DNA of 64,000 nucleotides from Diprion similis (lineage: Eukaryota; Arthropoda; Insecta; Hymenoptera; Diprionidae). Position numbers and translations under genes: made by a program. The stretch spans positions 17,776,501-17,840,500 of the forward strand of contig NC_060114.1 of NCBI RefSeq assembly GCF_021155765.1, read 5' to 3'. Below are positions 1 to 13,300 of the stretch, piece after piece (positions within the stretch are counted from its first letter, which is position 1; the number at the start of each line of letters is the position of its first letter). Under the pieces are notes generated by a model, which saw only the letters and a list, made by a program, of their open reading frames with translations, did not search any database and was not told where the DNA came from.

Positions 1-2099
1 CACACTTAGTTTCAGTTTTCAGTATACTTTTCGGCTCGACTATTGTCTTGGGAATCACAGAATCATTGTGACTTTGGTTATTGCTATCGATAGTTCTAGT
101 CAATTTTTTAATTTTGTCCATTTCCTGCTCAAACTGTTTACTCATCTCGCTAGTCTTCTCAAACCTCTTTGAAACGAACTTGGTAACCCGCTGCCTGCCT
201 ACGTCGTTCATGTAAGTGGCAACGATCTTCAGTTTAACTAAGTTTCTAAGCATCGTGCGAGCTTGAAGTTTTGTTTGCCCCAAGCACTTGGCTAGTTGGC
301 ATTGCGATATACCCTCAGGACCGCTGAGTTCAACTATTCTATTGGCTTGTTTCAACAATGGAACGTTCAACTTCAGTTGCGATATATCGAGCTCTGAAAA
401 TCGGATAACAACATACAACGAATAAGCTGAACTGAATAAGCTGGGTACGAAAACTTTTTATAAGAATACTAATCGAGACTACGCGATATGCTTGGTTACC
501 ATAGGGTTCTTCGTCATCGATAATTTCATCCTTTCCCCACAGCTCAGAAACGTCCATTTCTGGATCCTGAAGCTGTACAACTCTCACGGTTTTCTCTTTG
601 GTTGGATTGTTCTTTTGCTGCCATTCCTTTTTCTCAGCATTTGGATACACAGTTCTGTACGGCACCCTCTAGATGAAAAAATTTGATTTAAAAAATGCAA
701 AGATAAAAGCTTCAGAACTTCACAACTTGCGAAGCGAAAAATAAATCACTCACCAAGTCAGTTTTTACAACTTTGAGGAAGAAATTGGTTCGGAATAGTT
801 TCTTAATTGAATTTTCTATCTGAAGCTCCTTTTTTATCTCGTCATACTCAGCGACGCAATTTTCCTTAGATTTTAATATCTCGATCACTTTCTCCGCCAG
901 ATAAATAATTTTTGGCTTTCTCTCGACGTAAAAACGTGGCAGGTGAAGCAGGCTGCCGTTGCAGCTGTGCCCGCCGGTTTTTTGATGGTGTATTTGCTTG
1001 GTGATTAATTTATGATCAAGTAAAATCTTTCTGTGATAAAACAGGGATTTTGGATCCTCTTTCAGCGAAGCAAGACTGATTTTACCCTGTGTAACTTCTC
1101 CCTGGTAACGAGATCGTCCGACTCTTTCCAAAAAGCAATACTGCATCACGGTCAATTCCAAAGTCGGACAAACTCCGTTGCCAGTCAATGCATGCTCGCG
1201 AATATCTTGTGAAGCCACGAGGACTAGACTCTCTCCAAACTCTTCAGCTGCCTGGTGAACAGACAACGTTTTAACATATTCACCGATTTGTTTTCGACTC
1301 TTGTAAGTTGAACAGGATCCTTTAATTCCTGCGTTTACATCGTCTATTGGACAATGGGAATAGATATCTTCAGGAACTTCATCCTAAGACAGGTAAAAAC
1401 GTTTTCTTATGCCCACAATCTACTAAAATATAAAGACTAGAGTCATTATCAGTTGTTTTGTGTTGGAAATTGACTTTCCAAGTTTTCCTGATATTGCATA
1501 ATTTATTTTTTACAAAACTTGGAAAGAATAACAGGTTCATAGATTGGAAAATAGGTGAATTTGAAAAAATGTATTGCACGTAAGTTAAATCAACTCGTGA
1601 AATCCTGAGTTGGAAGTATTCAATGAAATTTCTTGAGTGCTGAAGATTTTCAAACCCTAACCAATAGTCATAATACCAGATAGTTACAGGCTCTAAGATG
1701 GTGCCAAGATCAGGATCGATGTGTTCGTATCTGTCGAATATGATCAGCTTATTCCTCGGTGTTTGTAATTTATAATAATCAAGCCCGTCTACCTCCAGAC
1801 AAATCGACCAGACCTGTTCCATGAACGGCTTGGACAACGGCAGCGGATCGTGAAGCCTTAACGAAAGACGCTGCCATAACGCTGTTAAATAAAATACGAT
1901 GATTAAATAATTAGAATAAGAATTAAAAGAACTAGATAACAAGTTTAAAGTTTTTTCTTTCAAATGTTGTTTCTTGGGAAGATTAATTTTTAATACGACT
2001 TGTTGCACACTCACCTTCCAATGTGATCCCATCCAGACCTTCGAGGGCAATTTCATCAATGACAACATCAACAATGTTGATTGACGAATACGAAACCAT
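1..2099 (-). CDS. GTF3C1: General transcription factor 3C polypeptide 1 (TFIIIC B-block binding subunit), 5' part
   Basis: Largest subunit of TFIIIC, which binds the B box of tRNA genes and recruits TFIIIB and RNA polymerase III in the nucleus. Exons read on the minus strand: 2099-2015, 1881-1688, 1383-754, 668-500 and 393 to the window edge. Phases agree throughout, giving about 490 residues; the rest lies left of base 1. The start motif (ALEGLDGITLEALW) matches the N terminus of vertebrate GTF3C1. A B-block winged helix lies near residues 170-235 (YCFLERVGRSRYQGE). A second winged-helix-like segment near 380-430 (GISQCQLAKCLGQTKLQAR, then GRQRVTKF) is also typical of the family. The gene is head to head with NIT1. 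Identification rests on remembered family sequence; exon ends are inferred from splice consensus. Confidence 0.9.
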
Positions 2100-2224
2100 T
2101 TTTCGTTCAATGATTTCACAGTTCCTTTCACTATTTATGCGTTTTCAATCCATGTTTATAATGCGATTTCTAACAATGCGTAGGCAGAACTGCATCGGCG
2201 CAATGTGAGAGGGGCGATTGAAAA

Positions 2225-2272
2225 CCTAACCTAACATCTTCACGTTTTAGAATATAGGTTAGGTTAGGTTAG
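2225..2272. repeat. Facing CCTAA and TTAGG short repeats
   Basis: Two to three CCTAA units are followed about 20 bp later by three TTAGG units in inverted orientation. TTAGG is the usual insect telomere repeat. Only a few units are present, so this is a short interstitial sequence or a promoter element, not a telomere. Confidence 0.6.
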
Positions 2273-2754
2273 TAGCGTCAAATTCGGTCTCTGCGCAGTC
2301 CAAATGACGATTCTCGTCTCGTACAAATTCCAATAACTTCAATTTCATTCGCAGCTGCAGTCATTCTCGACATTACAGCTGATTTTGACAATTGATTCAT
2401 TCAATTCATTCATCAATAATCGTATCAAGCGAATAATTAATGAGAACGAAGCAGATCTGAAATAAGATCATACTATTGCTTCTACGTTCATATTAGTAAA
2501 TATACGAGTTTTATTGTACTCAACTGATTATATGCGATTTGACAATCGTTATCAGAATTACATAACCGAAGATACATGTATGTATAATATTGCAAACAAT
2601 TTACGTTCTAACCTGATTTCGTTGACGGAAGAATATATTCTTAGGTTAAGGGTTGTTTGCAAGGTAGGAATATAAATTTCTTACGTTGGCTTAAAGCATT
2701 TTACTATATTTAAAATTGCCGATGAGGCTAAGCCCTAATCGATTTCCACATTAT

Positions 2755-2928
2755 CGTATATACCTCCAAATATTGAAGTCCACGTATCTCAAACCACCCA
2801 AAAAAGAACATTCTGTACGCAATTCTGAACAAAAACGCACTAATGCATTATCATTTGTTGCAGACGTAAAGGAATGGCATTTTTTTGCATTTGAAATACG
2901 TGGACATCGATATTTGGAAATATATACG
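2755..2928. repeat. Fold-back inverted-repeat element
   Basis: The left arm starts CGTATATACCTCCAAATAT and the right arm ends ATATTTGGAAATATATACG. Similarity continues inward (GTCCACGTAT against ATACGTGGAC, then AAAAAGAACATTC against GGAATGGCATTTTTT). The arms together cover most of the 174 bp, which is typical of a small MITE-like palindrome. An 81-codon open frame across it (2716-2961) is a by-product. Confidence 0.7.
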
Positions 2929-3318
2929 TCAATGTCGAAATCGACCAGGAAACCCCTTTAAGTGTTTTCTAAATCTTTTAAAATTTTATATTCTCAGTCT
3001 GTTGGATAGATATTAAACTTACCAAAAATATGATCGCAGCTAGCCAATAATACTATGAAGATTCATTTAATCAAAAGCTATGATTCGATCGTTCATCCTG
3101 CCTCTTCCATCTCTATATCAATTCACTTGCAACAGGTAACAGCGAATGACAATCATTAATGTTATATAAACAATGCTGCAAACCATTTGTTCAAAATTTC
3201 AAATTTTTTCTATCAATCCTTAAAATAGTAACTACCATAGTAACTGCTGTTAAAACTGTTCTAATATTATGTTTTTTTTATCAGTAGAATATTTGTGGCA
3301 ATTCGCACGTTATCCACA

Positions 3319-4689
3319 ATGTCCACACGATTAGTAGCCGTTTGTCAAATGACGTCGACTGGAGATAGAGAAAAAAATTTTGAGATCGTATCGCGCCTCG
3401 TATCTCAAGCTAAAGGAAACAACGCCTGTGTAAGAACTGTTCGCTCACTTCACTCATTTATTTACTCAATGCAGAAAGTTCGAAACATTACACTTCGGTA
3501 GAGAATAATATCTAAACTCACTTGGAAATACCGAAGAGCAAAAATGTAAAACATTCTTGTAAACTTTGACAGGAATTTTATGGGAAGAAAATTTCATATT
3601 CTTGATACTCACTTTTCCCAGATTGCCATGTTTCCAGAGGCATGTGATTATCTGGCCGATAATAAAAAGGACATCGTAGCGATGGCAGAGCCGCTTGACG
3701 GAGAATTGATGGGACGATACAAATGTTTGGCCCAGAACTATGACATCTGGTTATCGTTAGGAGGAGTTCATGAAAAAGTGTGTAACTAGGGCTTAACACG
3801 CATTATCTGGATTCTCTTGCTACTCAACTAAGTGGTCATTCGTTTGTTTGATCGAAATCAATTTACTTCTACCCAAGTAAAAAAAAATGAAAATTGATCA
3901 GCAATAATCGTTGATTTTAGTCCGCCGAAAATCATGACAAAATTTACAACTCGCACGTTTTAATAAACAACAGGGGTGAAACGGTCGGAGTTTATAGAAA
4001 AATACATTTATTTGATATGGATAATCCAGAGACGGGAGTCAGGTTGATGGAATCGGACTATGTGGATAGAGGTTGTGAAATTCTACCACCTGTACAGACT
4101 CCAGTTGGACTAATGGGCTTGAGTATCGTATCCTTTCGATTGATCAAAATGATTCCGATAATTTGAGTTTGCTTGGATTCCTTACAAACCGAAACACATC
4201 TACGGACACATGGAACAGTGTTACGACATGCGTTTCCCTGAGATATCTCTGAGTTTGAGGAAAATGGGGGCTCAAATACTGACGTTTCCCTCCGCTTTCA
4301 CGTATCAAACGGGTGCTGCTCATTGGGAGGTGATTCTAAGGGCTAGAGCGATAGAAAGTCAATGCTACGTAATTGCAGCGGCTCAAACAGGAGCGCACAA
4401 CAAGAAGCGCGTTAGCTGGGGACATGCGATGGTAATTGCAATTTTTTTACACTTCCAAACGATTCTCAAGATCACTGTATTTGGAGAACCTGCGATTTTA
4501 TGTCTCTCGGTTTTGCAGATTGTCGACCCGTGGGGAACGGTCATAGCACAATGCCCGGAAAAAACGGGTATCGCCATGGCTGAAATAGACCTGGACTTGT
4601 TGGATAAGATTCGTAAAAATATGCCATGCGATAAACATAGACGTACAGATTTGTATCCTGAATTGAAGCCTTTGGAACACTTAAAATAA
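3319..4689 (+). CDS. NIT1: Nitrilase-family amidase NIT1 (deaminated glutathione amidase)
   Basis: Carbon-nitrogen hydrolase that repairs deaminated glutathione. Exons: 3319-3429, 3622-3777, 3921-4127, 4219-4431, 4519-4689, giving 285 residues, close to the vertebrate enzyme without its leader. The catalytic triad is visible: Glu in FPEACDY, Lys in VYRKIHLFD and Cys in SICYDMRFPE. The C terminus HRRTDLYPELKP is also family-like. The start ATG at 3319 is preceded by in-frame open sequence but no earlier ATG. In flies and nematodes Nit is fused to Fhit; here the frame stops at 4687-4689 with AATAAA signals next to the stop, and no Fhit domain follows. It lies tail to tail with EMC3, 294 bp apart. 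Confidence 0.93.
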
Positions 4690-4983
4690 ATAAAACCGTT
4701 TATTGAAATTGATTACCGAATTCGATTTATTGGCGTTCAAATACATTCCGTTGTAGATTTTGCAATAGAGTGCCTAGCCTCTGTGAGGGCAAAAAATGCA
4801 TGTCGTGTTTCATTTTTGGACGAAGAGTGATTTAAAATGAAATAAATAAAAGAATTGGAAAAAAAAAAAATTATCAAGAAATCGACTTCATTTCACGCTT
4901 TGTACACATCATTCTTCCCATACTGTACATGATTACCTAAAACGATATATAAGAGAATTCATCTAATGAATTTACCTAAGTGC

Positions 4984-6160
4984 TTAATTGGTTTTGCTTT
5001 GGTGATAAATGCTTTCCGCAGATTCTGGGGTATTCTGCGGGCCCAATAGGTCAGCATCAGCTCCGTTCAGAGCCCAGTTATGCTCGCATATTTCCAAGGC
5101 TTCCCATTCCGCTTTAAAGGCAGCCTTTGGATCTGGTGGCATAGACATTGCCGCTCCAGAAACTTGGTCTTGTAAAAGTCTGGATGTGTCGGCAGCGTTG
5201 TTTTCACCTAGTACCAACGTGTAAATGGACCTGAGACCAAACACATTCAGGAAATACCAAGAGGCCGAAGAAACCCAAGCTGCATCCAGTGTCACAAGTT
5301 CAATACCACGCTGCAGCATCGGTTTGAATCGCAAAGTCAGTGGGAATGGTACTTTTGCTGTAATTAATAATCAGGATTGAGTAACGGGATAGATGGCAGA
5401 AAGTGATCAGTTCAAAAGTACAACTTTCAAATGGTACAGAAGAACGTGACAGTGATTGTACAATTTTCTGTCATAAAGTTGACCACATTTGTTACACATC
5501 TTATGTCTTGACAATAATCAAAAGGCTGTACTTTCCCAAATGTGATCCTTGTGAATTGATTGAGATTTATAATTACTTGTAACGAAGCCTGAAAACATCC
5601 AGTTAATCCAGCCTCCGATCAACACCATGGGAAGAACGTTGGTCACGTTTCCCTTCAGCATGTCGGTCATCATACTGGGATCGGTCATTGGATTCTGCGA
5701 TACCGGCGCTCGTTTTTGGGTCTTGAAGTAACCAGTTTCTTCGTTGTTGAAAAAATGCCGACGCATTATGAACGCCGACTTGGGTATGTACTGCCCATTC
5801 TCTCGCAACATCCTGGAGCGGATCATCACTTGGCTGAAAATCGAAACAAGACTCTTATGCATTGTGGTCGATTCTTTTTAAGCGAGGATGCGTGGAAGTT
5901 AAAACGCCCATTGGCCGTTCAATTATTTACTCATTATAACGAATTTCAGGTCTACATGTACGAGTTGAGGTTAGGAAAGTCGACTTTGGGCTGGCTAGGT
6001 TTCTCGCTCACCTGTCTTGAACCTGATGAACTTCGACCTTCTTCTGGGACGCGAGGAGCATTGAGACATAGTGACGAACTATTCCCACTAAAAACGTTAT
6101 CACTACGATGGGTAAAAATACCCAACCGCGAATATTCGAGTCAAGTAAGAGCTCAGCCAT
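4984..6160 (-). CDS. EMC3: ER membrane protein complex subunit 3
   Basis: Core subunit of the ER membrane complex, an insertase for tail-anchored and multipass proteins, related to the Oxa1/YidC/Get1 group. Exons on the minus strand: 6160-6012, 5833-5577, 5357-4984; 259 residues against 261 in man. The first exon encodes [20 protein letters not shown] with the first membrane helix, then a cytosolic coiled region ([14 protein letters not shown]). [23 protein letters not shown] is the second helix and [19 protein letters not shown] the third. Near-identical family match over the whole length. Head to head with PTPDC1. Confidence 0.95.
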
Positions 6161-7363
6161 GTTGATTACTACGTAAACTCGCCTCCATACCCCGCAGTCA
6201 TCATATTCTGCGCATCTTGCGGCGCGTAAAAACCGTAGTCGATTGGCAGCATGATAATCTTTTATGCCGAATATATCTTAATATGTATGTTGTGACATGC
6301 CAAATGATGTTAAAATTAAAATTCAAAAGGTTAAATTGTTGTAAAATTAATTTGTAGGGTAAAAATCTACACCCGCTACAGCCCCAGTCGTTGAAAAAAA
6401 AACAATTTTGAAATTTGAAAATCGAACGTTCTGAATACCGCCGCGTCATTTGTGTACGCTTAGTTGCCGATCAGCAGGAGCAATCAAGTTAATCAACGAG
6501 TTTACGATTGCCGCCAATAAGGCAATATACGATTTGCACCGAATGCTTTGACCAAACACGAACGTTTATCACTTAAAATACTCCTATATGTATGAAAATG
6601 ATATTGCCGAAGCTGATGTAAAATAAAAAAAATAATTGAATAAAGAAATATTAAGTGTGTAGAAAAGAAGTACGATCAACAATTTAAAAGCAAAAAGTCA
6701 TCTTATGATGCTTGTGTTTTGAGAGGGCGAAGAATTTATAGAAGTTCGACATTTTTTCGACAACTTTTGGTGTCGGTGTTGTCTACAGGCTCTATAACCG
6801 AGACAACACCGGCCAGAAATTAGACTCACACGCAAGCGCAGTAAACCGTTTAGAAGGAATAACAGTTGTCATATAGTAGGGCCTCATGCCATATACAACC
6901 CGTACCTTCAGCCCCGAGTATTCGACCCCCGCGTTTGAATCGATCAATTCAACGTGCCGCGGAGAACCGCAGAGCGCGAAACGACACAAGCATGTTGTTA
7001 TACATACATAACGCACCGAATAGCGGCGGCTTACGAGAGAACCGCGAGAGGTAAAAAATGTAGACTTAAATTTGAACGAAACCGAAATAAAAAAACCGTT
7101 GGAAAGTTCAACGATGAGATGGATAAACCAGGAGGCCTTATACCAAGTGTTGAAACATTGAAATTTTCAATTTACGTGAGTCAATTTTATACATCATTAT
7201 TATTTTGGCTGCACTTCCGAAAACGTTCAATGAGCATAATTCACTTTATCTGGAGCAATGGCGATGAGCACTGTAGTCAATTATTCACGGCCATACATGT
7301 CTGATTTTGAAATTTGAAAACGAGTTTTGTCGCTGGCATATTATGGATGACACGTTTTGCAGC
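6161..7363. promoter_or_regulatory. Divergent spacer between EMC3 and PTPDC1
   Basis: About 1.2 kb between the start codons. A possible non-coding first exon of PTPDC1 ends at the GTGAGT donor after 7175. An open stretch from ATG 7119 to that donor would not join in frame to the next exon, so I treat it as UTR. No other gene is seen here. Confidence 0.5.
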
Positions 7364-10300
7364 ATGGATGTGGGATCCTTGATCCCAGCTGGTCTGCAAC
7401 CGAATCGATTAAACCTAGCGAATGTAACAGCCGGATACAACAAGATATCCGAAAATCTGAGAAAACTTGCCCCGTCGGCGATGCAATGCGCTATTTTCTG
7501 CGGCGGTTCTAGGTGCAAATATGAAAATTCGAAAGCGTGGGCTCCCGTCCATATGGCTATACAAGACATCTACTCCCACTGGTGAGCCGATTCAATCATC
7601 ACCTGCAGCAGTCTTTTAATCGCTAAAATTATAGCATGTTCAATTGTAGAAATATGCCCGTGTGTACTGAAAGTCTAAAACGCATATCCTGGTCGCGCTG
7701 TCCGTTGTTTGATCGTTTTTTCGGCGATCCAGTCACAGCGAAGGATAACGCATCACATATTCAGGTGCCTGCATGAATACTGAATATCGATTGTCCGGGA
7801 CTATGACACGAATTCTTAATAAGGCGTTTTCATTTCTATACAATTACACAAAACTGTATGTCAATGATTACAGCCCACATGTGTCAAACACTTGCTCTAT
7901 ATTTTCAGAGAAATTCAGAGTATATAGTCTGAAAAGTAACGGCGAATTAACTCACTTACTTTTCATTCGATTTGTGAAACAACTTACGCAAAGCCACATC
8001 CAATATTCAAAGAACGAAAAAAAAAAAACTTCAGGGTTCTTTTTCACGAATGCCGTCTCCGTGATCTGTTATTAGGTTCACTTCTAATTCAAGATGAAAT
8101 GTTAGCTTTATAAAAGTTTTTTACTAACACTTATTCAAAGCGAAATTTAAATTTGCAGAAAATTTTCAAATTTCCGTATAATAAAATGTGGGTTCGACAT
8201 ATAAGTATATTAATCGTGTATAGTATAAAACGCTTATTATTATTCAAATTAATTCCACTGCAGTAAACTGGATCGATGAGATTGAAAATTCAGATTGAAA
8301 CGCGTATTACACGATTAACTTCAAACTATTGAACCCGCAAACGTGAAGAGCGTTAAAACTATCCAATCACATATCGTACATTGTAAGGAGACAGTTATGC
8401 GAATCCTGACATGGCTATTCCGCTTATCGAATTTCGTCCAGGGTCACCGAGGACGTTTTGGCGATGGCACGACCGAGCACAGAGCAAATAGTGAAGAGGA
8501 AAATTGTCGCACAATTTCAGGCATGGGGGATCAAGACGATCATCAATCTCCAGACCCCCGGAGAACACGCGAGCTGCGGGGGGCCTTTGGAAGACAGCGG
8601 CTTCAGCTACGACCCGAACGTCTTTATGGCCCATGAAAGTGAGCACTTTTCACCTACAATCTAACTAGCTACTAACCAAGTGAACGCGACATGAAGTAAT
8701 TACCCTTTTTTTTGCAATTTTTACTAAGGAGTTCAACGTCGTTTGAATTTGGCGGAAAAGGACTAATAAATTACTTTACGACTTTTTGTTCTGTTGAAAT
8801 TTCGGATTCAGAGTGGAAAAGTTTAGTGAAAAAAATAAAAATAATAGCGTCTCATTTATCCATTTCTGTAACAAACGATAATTGCAAAATTCATATACAT
8901 GCAATTTAATTTTAACAATTTTTTTCACACGTATAATACTTTTTAGCGTCATAGGTAACGAGTTACATACTACATGTCTTACTTGATCTTTGTTTTAATT
9001 AAAAAAAAAAAATTACCAAATTATTAATTCTTTCCAAAACTATTAAAACTGAAATGAAAATAAGAATATCCACGAAGATTTTCCATTCAGGATTGAGACA
9101 AAAAAATTCTCCCTATTCCAAAATACGACGTCCTTCTTGATAACGAAATGATCCGTTATAGTTTACTACTACAATTTCGCATGGAAAGACTACGGGGACG
9201 CGACCCTGGGAAAGCTCCTGGACATGGTAAAGGTCGTCGCGTTCGCCGTGCAGGAAGGCAAAGTGGCGATACATTGTCATGCTGGTGAGTAAATGAGTCG
9301 AGTGTTTGAAAATAAATAATAAAAAAAAAAAAAAAATAACAAAGAGAATGAAAATGAAAAAAAAAAAAACAACAAGTGACCGAAAGCGGAAAAAAAATTA
9401 ATCACGTCGAGTGACTTACCTAATATCATAAAAGTTGTATGATAATGAGCGTAAAAAGCATCGATACAAATCTCTCCCCTTGTGTAAAAATACAGAAAAA
9501 TATATACAATATGTGACGTGTGTGTACAGTGCTCGTTGAGGGTACATAGTTGCTTTTGAACGCACGCGGCGTGTTGAGATCGTTGTGATAATTATTAACG
9601 AGTAGACGGAAAAAGGTAAGGGGGTAGCAAAAAAGAGAGAAAAAAAAACAGTCTACGCACTTCACTCCACATCTGTACGATAATTGATTATTTATGTATA
9701 GGCGTACGTTGGTTTTTTGAGAGATTAAATACCACGTCACTGTTAAATTATTATGTCGTACGATTTTTTTTTTCTTTACTTGCAAAAGAATTTTTTTTTC
9801 GAAAGTTTCACGCAGGAACTGGAATGAGTATGTTTTTTTTATATGTTATATATTTAAATGGGAAAGAGTCATATGGTGGATTCGGGGTCAAGATTTTTCA
9901 TATGGGAAAAATTAAAGTGAATCGAACTTGTTCCAGCATGCATGAAAATATTTCCCGAATTTAGAACAATCTAACGTACCTGTACTTGTAATAAATGCTA
10001 TTCATCCACTTTAAGGATGGTACAAATATATCTCTACATTTAGCTTGAATGCTCATCAATTTATCGATTTTCCAATTATTATTATAGTGTGTATAATACA
10101 TCCATCGTCTAATTTTTACTCCTGTAACTTGAATGTTAAACGTATTATGACTATTGGATAATGTCCTCATGATGTCAGAGTCTGGTTGCCGGTGCTATTT
10201 TATCACCACATAACCTAAGTTTTTAATTTTAATGGAGGCAAATCATAATTCTTGGGCTTTCAAATTACTCACGTCACATAAATTATTTAAACATAATCAA

Positions 10301-13300
10301 TAATAACCATAATCAAAAATGATAATCATCAATAATAAACATAACGCGAAAAAACACGGTCAATGGTCAGCTGTCAGCCTGGTTGCATTAGTTTTATTTT
10401 TTTTCCACCAGATAACGCATTACAAAATGACAATCCCAATATTTATAGCTTTGTATCGTTAAAATGTTCGCAAAATATTCGAAATAGGAGTTGAACGTAG
10501 TTTTCTGTGAAATTTAAGAACCTCTTTCCTTTATTCTTCCTCATAATCCGACGATAAAAGGGTCATGAAATCAAATTTAAACTTTCCACTGTGCGGGTAT
10601 TCAGTTGGAATTCACAGTAAGTTAAAAGGGGTTAATTCATGGCCAGAAAATAACTCGACTGGCATGAAAACACTAATCTACTCCTAAGCGTGGAAAAGTT
10701 GTGAGACTAATATTATCATTATATCGCAAGAGCACGATATGTTTGGTGTATATTTTTAACGTATATCACACCAACTATGTGCAAAGGACATTTTAGGGAC
10801 GGATTGTGTAATTTCTCTTTATATATTATACATGGATTATATTGATCAGGTATGACTGCATTCAATATACTAAAGTGCCAATTGCTATTTCTTACCTGAA
10901 ATAACGATCGCCAAAAAGATATATACCTACTCCTTAATCAGACTTCGATTAATTGCTTATTAAAAAAAATTGTTCTAATCGTGTGATACAGAAGTATGGT
11001 TTGAATTTCTTGTAAAATATTAAAAAAAAAAAAAAAAAACACACACATACACGGCTTCCACACGAAAGTTTAATGAATAATAAAACAAAATTTACCAAGA
11101 AATTGGCATTCAAATTCGTTCAACATACCGTCTAGTGGTAAAAAGTATGTCACTCCGAAAAAGTCGTATTAAATTATGAATAGTACCTTTTTTGTCGTAT
11201 TTCGATCTACATATTAGGTTTGTGTAACAAAATTAAAACTAACCAGAAAGAAAGAAGTTTTCCGGGCTCTGATAGTTGAATAATGAATTTCAGGAGTATC
11301 AGTAAAAAGGAACCAGTCGGTTAGCTAAAAATAAAATGAGCCATCGCAGAGTGAAATCGACCGATTATCTCTTAGAATTTTAATGATTTTACAGTGTTTT
11401 GGAACAAAGTATCGATATCCTAGCGTTCGGTTATAATTCCAGTACATTTCGAATAGTCGATGTATACGACTAGCTCATAGTAGAAAAAGAAGTATCGATT
11501 TTGGCCAACCAATTTCCTCGAAAGAATCTATTCTCTTTACGTCTCCAGTAATATGTGTAAATAAAAATTTCCAAGTATTTTCCAGGCAAACGAAAGACGG
11601 ATATCTATCAGCTTTTGCATATTACGTATCTCAATTATTCTCAGAACCTGATACCTGTAATTTAATTATTCCCCAGGTCTCGGCAGAACGGGCGTCCTAA
11701 TAGCCTGTTACCTGGTCTACAGTCTTCGGGTGAGAGCAAACGACGCGATTAGATTCGTGCGACTGAAGAGGCCCAACGCAGTGCAAACAAGGGGGCAGAT
11801 CCTCTGCGTCCAGGAATTCGAGCACTACGTTCTTCCACAGATGATGGTATTTGCACCTCGCGACATTTCAACGGGCAATCGATCATCGTCCAAGGCACCA
11901 TGCGGCTTACGTTCTTACCTGAAAAAACAGTGCAACATTCTTCACGGCTACGATCAGCGGACTTTCAAGCACATCCCAAAAGTTTGTGCTGAGCTGAAAA
12001 GCAGATTTATAATATTTAGAACGATTGAAATGATAACAAAGCAATAATTCGTTTTTTTCTGATCGTCTTGCAGATCGTTTTCGTAATTTGCGAGCGAATA
12101 CTTCAGCTCTGCGATTGTCAAGACGACAATTCACCTTCCGAAATCGAATTTTTAGTGTCCAGTGTACCTTTCACACAGAAATTCTTGTACAACAGAATTG
12201 AGAAAATGAGAACCGACGGAGGCAGCATGCAACACTCCTGCTCGTGGGCCGATTCCTTGGCAGACACTTCCTTCGATGGCTCTGGTAGGAGAAGAACTAT
12301 TGAATTTTGTTAGACCGTTATATTATGCGCTCAAGTTGAGCCAGGGGTTTATTATTCGTTGAATTTTCCAAGGCTCAACGGTTTGTGGAGAAGATTCGAA
12401 TCGAGACACGTCGGAGGATGTGTCAGCGATTTCTTGTTCCTCGCCGGACGCTCCGTCATGCGTTTCGGAATACTCGGGTAGGGATTTCTGATTTGTAACG
12501 ATCACCTGAAACCGCAAAATGCTGTTAACACTCGTGTCAATTTCAGTCCTGGATGACAATTTCATCGATGATGTACTCGGAGATGGTATCCGTGATCAAC
12601 ATCTCTATGAGAACGGTTGTTACAAAGAACTGCAATCCCAGCTTGACCTGAAAGCTGCAGTGCGGAGCGAAATTCGCGACTTTGTAGGCACAGATGAAGC
12701 AGCTCAGGCTCTGCTCTTCGACTACCAGCTCTTACCAGTATCTAGAATCACACGGATACTCGAGTATCAGGTACATCGAGGATTATCAACTTTGCTTAGT
12801 CGGTTTAGTTGCAGTTTACGTAGTAGAAAGTAACGTTAGTTAACTTGCTGGGCTTCTAGACTACCAAAATTTTTTCATCCCCAAATCGACCTACGGCGCA
12901 TTCTGTCTGCGCACATTTCAAATGTCCCGCCTTTGCGCATACGCGGTAGGTCGATTTCAGGGTAGAAATATTTTGAATGTTTAAAAGTCCTGCACCCTAT
13001 CCACTCATTTCGAAAACAAATTTAACGTCTAATTGTAAAGATGTTAGACTTTGTGGTAATTGTAGTGTATCCTTGAGCCGAGCCGAATGTTTTCAGCATG
13101 ATATTGAAAACTTCAAATTTATAACCAAAAATCCTTGAAAATTTTATTTTCTTCCTCAATAATATACGTGTTATACACACGTCTGGTTGATTTTCATGGG
13201 CTAAGTTCACGGTCATTAGAATTCAATTAAATGTCAAATTATACTCCAGCTATTCTAGCTGTAATTTTCTTAGGCGTGAAAAAACATTTAATATCCAAAG

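Larger units (their letters stand above)
2100..3318. promoter_or_regulatory. Divergent spacer between GTF3C1 and NIT1
   Basis: These 1.2 kb separate the two start codons and must hold both promoters and 5' UTRs. No clear TATA box was recognised. The spacer contains facing CCTAA and TTAGG repeats near 2225-2272 and a fold-back element at 2755-2928, listed separately. Confidence 0.6.

Noticed and set aside
2255-2272. Telomere
   Set aside because: Only three TTAGG units, inside unique gene-flanking sequence.
3578-3799. Minus-strand frame opposite NIT1 exon 2
   Set aside because: Antisense shadow of a conserved coding exon.
7119-7175. First coding exon of PTPDC1 starting at ATG 7119
   Set aside because: It would join the next exon out of frame and has no family match; more likely 5' UTR.
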